A stretch of DNA of 64,000 bases. It comes from Streptomyces rubradiris (lineage in GTDB: Bacteria; Actinomycetota; Actinomycetes; Streptomycetales; Streptomycetaceae). Under the pieces are notes generated by a model. The model searched no databases. It had not been told where the DNA came from and worked only from the letters and a program-made list of their open reading frames with translations. The DNA lies in contig NZ_BNEA01000015.1 of assembly GCF_016860525.1 (NCBI RefSeq), forward strand, positions 4,514,001-4,578,000, written 5' to 3'. The translations under genes and the position numbers were made by a program. The first letter of the stretch is position 1, and each line of letters opens with the position of its first letter. Below, in pieces: positions 61,537-64,000 of the stretch.

Positions 61537-61694
61537 CCCCGGCCCGTACCCCCGGGTTGCGCCACCCGGGGGTATTCGGTGGGCCGAACCCGGCCGTGAA
61601 GGGCCTGAACCGTGGAAACCGGGGCGTGTGGCGGGGATCTGATCGCGTGAGTCGGCCGACTCCACGATCCCCCTCTCCCTCCAAGGGACCACAC

Positions 61695-62477
61695 ATGCGC
61701 ATCCGTGCCACCGCGGCCGCCGTCTCCGGCGCCCTGGCCCTCTCCGCCCTCGCCGTGCCCGCCGCCCACGCGGCCCCCGCGGCGCCGAACGTCACCTTCT
61801 CGAACATGTCGGTCAACGGCGGCAAGGCGATCACCCTCGGTGCCACCTCCACGGTGCGGGTCAAGGCGACCTACACCGTGACGCACCCCGCGACCGTGTC
61901 GATGTCCGGCATCCTCACCGGCCCGGTGCTCTACCGCGGCAAGTCGGCGAAGTACGCCGACACCCAGGTGGCCGGCGACGACCCGGGCACCTGCACCAAG
62001 GTGGACTCCACCACCGCGAACTGCCGGGCCACGCTCACCATCCCCGCCCGCGAGCTGTACGACTCCGACGCCGGCACCTGGAAGACGGGCGGGGTCGCGG
62101 TCGACAGGAAGACCGGCGCCGACACGTGGCGGACGGACCTCGGCACCGTCCCGGTCCGCCGCGCCGCGAGGCTCACCGCCGACGCCACCCCGGAGCCGGT
62201 GAAGAAGGGCCGGACGATCACCGTCACCGGCAGGCTGACCCGCGCCGACTGGCCGCACGGCACCTGGGTCGCCTTCGGCGGCCGGTCCGTCAGGCTCCAG
62301 TTCCGCAAGGCGGGCAGCGGCACCTACACCACCGTCAAGACCCTCACCTCCTCCGCCAACGGCGCCCTGCGGGCGACGGTGACGGCCGGCTCCGACGGCT
62401 CCTACCGCTACCGCTTCTCCGGCACGTCCACCACCTCGGCCGTCAGCGCCCCGGGCGATCACGTCGACGTGCGCTGA
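61695..62477 (+). CDS. Secreted protein, copy 2 of the paralog pair
   Basis: 260 residues. Same signal peptide pattern (MRIRATAAAVSGALALSALAV) and the same C-terminal module (TADATPEPVKKGRTITVTGRLTRADWPHG) as the preceding protein; one Cys pair (GTCTKV, ANCRATL). The N-terminal modules have diverged. Likely a duplication with separate promoters, given the terminator between them. Confidence 0.82.
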   Translation: MRIRATAAAVSGALALSALAVPAAHAAPAAPNVTFSNMSVNGGKAITLGATSTVRVKATYTVTHPATVSMSGILTGPVLYRGKSAKYADTQVAGDDPGTCTKVDSTTANCRATLTIPARELYDSDAGTWKTGGVAVDRKTGADTWRTDLGTVPVRRAARLTADATPEPVKKGRTITVTGRLTRADWPHGTWVAFGGRSVRLQFRKAGSGTYTTVKTLTSSANGALRATVTAGSDGSYRYRFSGTSTTSAVSAPGDHVDVR

Positions 62478-62486
62478 GAGGCGCGG

Positions 62487-62522
62487 GCACGGGTGCCCCG
62501 GCGGCGGCCGGGGCACCCGTGC
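62487..62522. terminator. Bidirectional hairpin terminator
   Basis: Perfect 15-bp arms (GCACGGGTGCCCCGG at 62487-62501, complement at 62508-62522), 6-base loop, between the convergent secreted-protein and lectin genes. Confidence 0.88.
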
Positions 62523-62529
62523 GCGTGCG

Positions 62530-62832
62530 TCAGACGGTGCTGGCGATCCAGCCGACCGTCTCCGTGACGTGCCGGCCGTCGCTGCGGGTGGTGGCGTTGA
62601 GGTTCAGCTCGTTGAAGCGGATCAGGAACCCCTCGCGGTTGACGTCGTGCAGCCGGATGCCCGGCGTCTCGGGGCCGTTGAAGGTCTGGGTCTGGGCCAC
62701 CACGACCACCGTCGACCCGGCCGGGAAGGGCGTCGGGAAGGTGACCCGGGTGAAGGTGGAGGTGTCCCCGCCCTGGGTCTCGATGGGCTGGTTGGAGGAC
62801 AGTTGGAGCGAGCCGGTCTGGATCATCGACAT
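62530..62832 (-). CDS. H-type lectin domain protein
   Basis: 100 residues, ATG 62832 preceded by GGGAG at ideal distance (GTG 62844 adds four). It resembles a single H-type lectin domain: FTRVTFPTPFPAGSTVVVVAQTQTFNGPETPGIRLHDVN and FLIRFNELN, ending HVTETVGWIAS. These domains are known from snail agglutinin and discoidins, where they bind GalNAc/Gal. There is no signal peptide, so export or a cytosolic role is unclear. Confidence 0.75.
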   Translation of the reverse strand: MSMIQTGSLQLSSNQPIETQGGDTSTFTRVTFPTPFPAGSTVVVVAQTQTFNGPETPGIRLHDVNREGFLIRFNELNLNATTRSDGRHVTETVGWIASTV

Positions 62833-62973
62833 GATGACTCCCACTGCTGGTCACGGATGCCGGACGTGCATGGCACCAGTCGCTCTGCCCGGCCCGCCGC
62901 GTCACCCATACGGCCGTCACCCTGATAGGTGATTTCGGTGAGGAGATTTCCGGCCATCGGCCGACGGGCCCGG

Positions 62974-64000
62974 CTAGACCGGGAAACGGCGGCCGACCCA
63001 TCTCCACAGGTACTCCAGCGCCCCGGACGCCACCGCCGCCACGCCGACCGCCGTCCACGGCATCGTCACGCCGACCAGCTTCAGCGCGAAGAAGTCCTGG
63101 AGCGCGGGGACGGCGAGGACCAGCAGGAAGGCCACGCCCATCGACGCCACCAGGATCACCCGCCACCAGGTGTAGGGGCGGGCGATGATCACCAGGACCC
63201 ACATGGAGACCAGGAACAGGGTCAGCGTGGCCACACTGGTCTCCGCGTCCAGCGCGCCCGGGCCGGAGTAGTGGTGCCGGGCGAGCAGATACGTCAGGAA
63301 GGTCGCCGCCGCGGCCACCACCCCGCCGGGGACCGCGTACCGCATCACCCGGCGCACGAACTGCGGTCTGGCCCGTTCCGTGTTGGGCGCGAGGGCCAGG
63401 AAGAAGGCCGGGACGCCGATGGTGAGCGTGGACAGCAGGGTCAGGTGGCGGGGCAGGAAGGGGTACTCCACCTGCGCGCACACCACCAGCACCGCCAGCA
63501 GCACCGAGTAGACGGTCTTCACCAGGAACAGCGTCGCCACCCGCGTGATGTTGCCGATCACCCGGCGGCCCTCGGCGACCACCGAGGGCAGGCTCGCGAA
63601 GCTGTTGTCCAGCAGCACGATCTGCGCGACCGCCCGGGTGGCCTCGGAACCGGAGCCCATGGCGACCCCGATGTCCGCGCTCTTCAGGGCCAGCACGTCG
63701 TTCACGCCGTCCCCGGTCATCGCGACCGTACGGCCACGGGACTGGAGCGCGTCCACCATGTCCCGCTTCTGCTGCGGGGTGACCCGCCCGAACACCGTGC
63801 CCTCGTCCAGCGCCTCGGCCATCGCCGGCGGGTCGGCGGGCAGCCGCCGCGCGTCCACCGCCGTACCCTCCAGGCCGAGCTTCGCGGCGACAGCGCCGAC
63901 CGACACCGCGTTGTCCCCGGAGAGGACCTTGGCCCGCACGTTCTGCTCGGCGAAGTAGCGCAGGGTGTCCGAGGCGTCCGGCCGCAGCCGCTGTTCCAGG
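62974..64000 (-). CDS. P-type cation-transporting ATPase, C-terminal part (cut by window end)
   Basis: The last 342 residues are visible. They contain the end of the nucleotide domain (VLSGDNAVSVGAVAAKLGL), the hinge MTGDGVNDVLALKSADIGVAMGSGSEATRAVAQ, then six membrane helices. The phosphorylated DKTGT and ion-binding helices 1-4 lie outside. The VLLDNSFASLPSVVAEGRRVIGNI linker fits calcium/magnesium-type HAD-IC pumps rather than heavy-metal CPx pumps. Confidence 0.9.
   Translation of the reverse strand, partial: LEQRLRPDASDTLRYFAEQNVRAKVLSGDNAVSVGAVAAKLGLEGTAVDARRLPADPPAMAEALDEGTVFGRVTPQQKRDMVDALQSRGRTVAMTGDGVNDVLALKSADIGVAMGSGSEATRAVAQIVLLDNSFASLPSVVAEGRRVIGNITRVATLFLVKTVYSVLLAVLVVCAQVEYPFLPRHLTLLSTLTIGVPAFFLALAPNTERARPQFVRRVMRYAVPGGVVAAAATFLTYLLARHHYSGPGALDAETSVATLTLFLVSMWVLVIIARPYTWWRVILVASMGVAFLLVLAVPALQDFFALKLVGVTMPWTAVGVAAVASGALEYLWRWVGRRFPV

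Overview
The window is chromosomal DNA from a Streptomyces or very close relative. The evidence is the very high GC content, frequent GTG starts, GTGA/ATGA stop-start overlaps, and the gene families and order. From memory, the order of terD, cdgB, nagA/nagK, a sugar-binding lipoprotein, otsB/otsA, thrC-moaD, a cold-shock gene, groEL, murQ, a helD-like gene and mqnB/mqnD matches the S. coelicolor SCO4277-SCO4333 core region. About 57 protein genes are supported, two of them cut by the window ends. I saw no rRNA, tRNA, CRISPR array or transposase.

Layout. 1-6.3 kb: end of an unknown gene, a secreted protein with five near-identical 114-residue SpaA-like repeats, an XRE regulator with two tandem DUF397 genes, a divergent operon of three small unknown genes, and terD. 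6.5-11.3 kb: arfB-like hydrolase, GNAT, flavin reductase, the diguanylate cyclase cdgB behind a perfect 20-bp BldD-type palindrome, and a membrane protein with a carbohydrate-binding-like C-terminus. 11.3-16.3 kb: aminosugar catabolism (PfkB kinase, nagA, nagK) and a divergent sugar-binding lipoprotein, with two DasR-type dre sites between nagK and the lipoprotein. 16.3-19.7 kb: otsB, otsA and a glucosyl-3-phosphoglycerate synthase.

19.7-25 kb: a SAM-I riboswitch leads a threonine-synthase-like gene overlapping a MoaD/ThiS-type sulfur-carrier gene, a combination that points to sulfur incorporation into homocysteine. A cold-shock gene and a groES-less groEL with two CIRCE sites follow. 25-29.6 kb: a fully overlapping four-gene exopolysaccharide operon (UDP-N-acetylhexosamine dehydrogenase, hyaluronan-synthase-like glycosyltransferase, 52-residue membrane protein, polysaccharide deacetylase). 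29.8-38.4 kb: Old Yellow Enzyme, methyltransferase, murQ with an RpiR regulator, small proteins, a DinB-GNAT fusion, an HD hydrolase and cutC. 38.4-49 kb: HelD-like helicase, GT87 mannosyltransferase-like protein, an XPB helicase and its WYL-containing partner, and membrane proteins. 49-56.2 kb: HAD phosphatase, CSD protein, menaquinone futalosine-pathway genes mqnD/mqnB, MFS transporter, DUF3027, and a GNAT gene antisense to an ATPase ORF. 57.5-64 kb: a 1042-residue sacsin-like ATPase-fold protein, two secreted paralogs, an H-type lectin and the end of a P-type ATPase.

The most unusual structure is a repeat of about 0.8-1.0 kb present twice in direct orientation, at 24134-24954 and 56260-57290. 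Each copy is bounded by imperfect inverted repeats of about 147 bp. Each arm holds two small hairpins whose sequences differ between left and right arm while their pairing is kept. Inside lie a G-rich minisatellite, an invariant 40-bp core and tandem 61-62-bp units, two in one copy and four in the other. It has no recognisable gene and is the best candidate here for an undescribed element.
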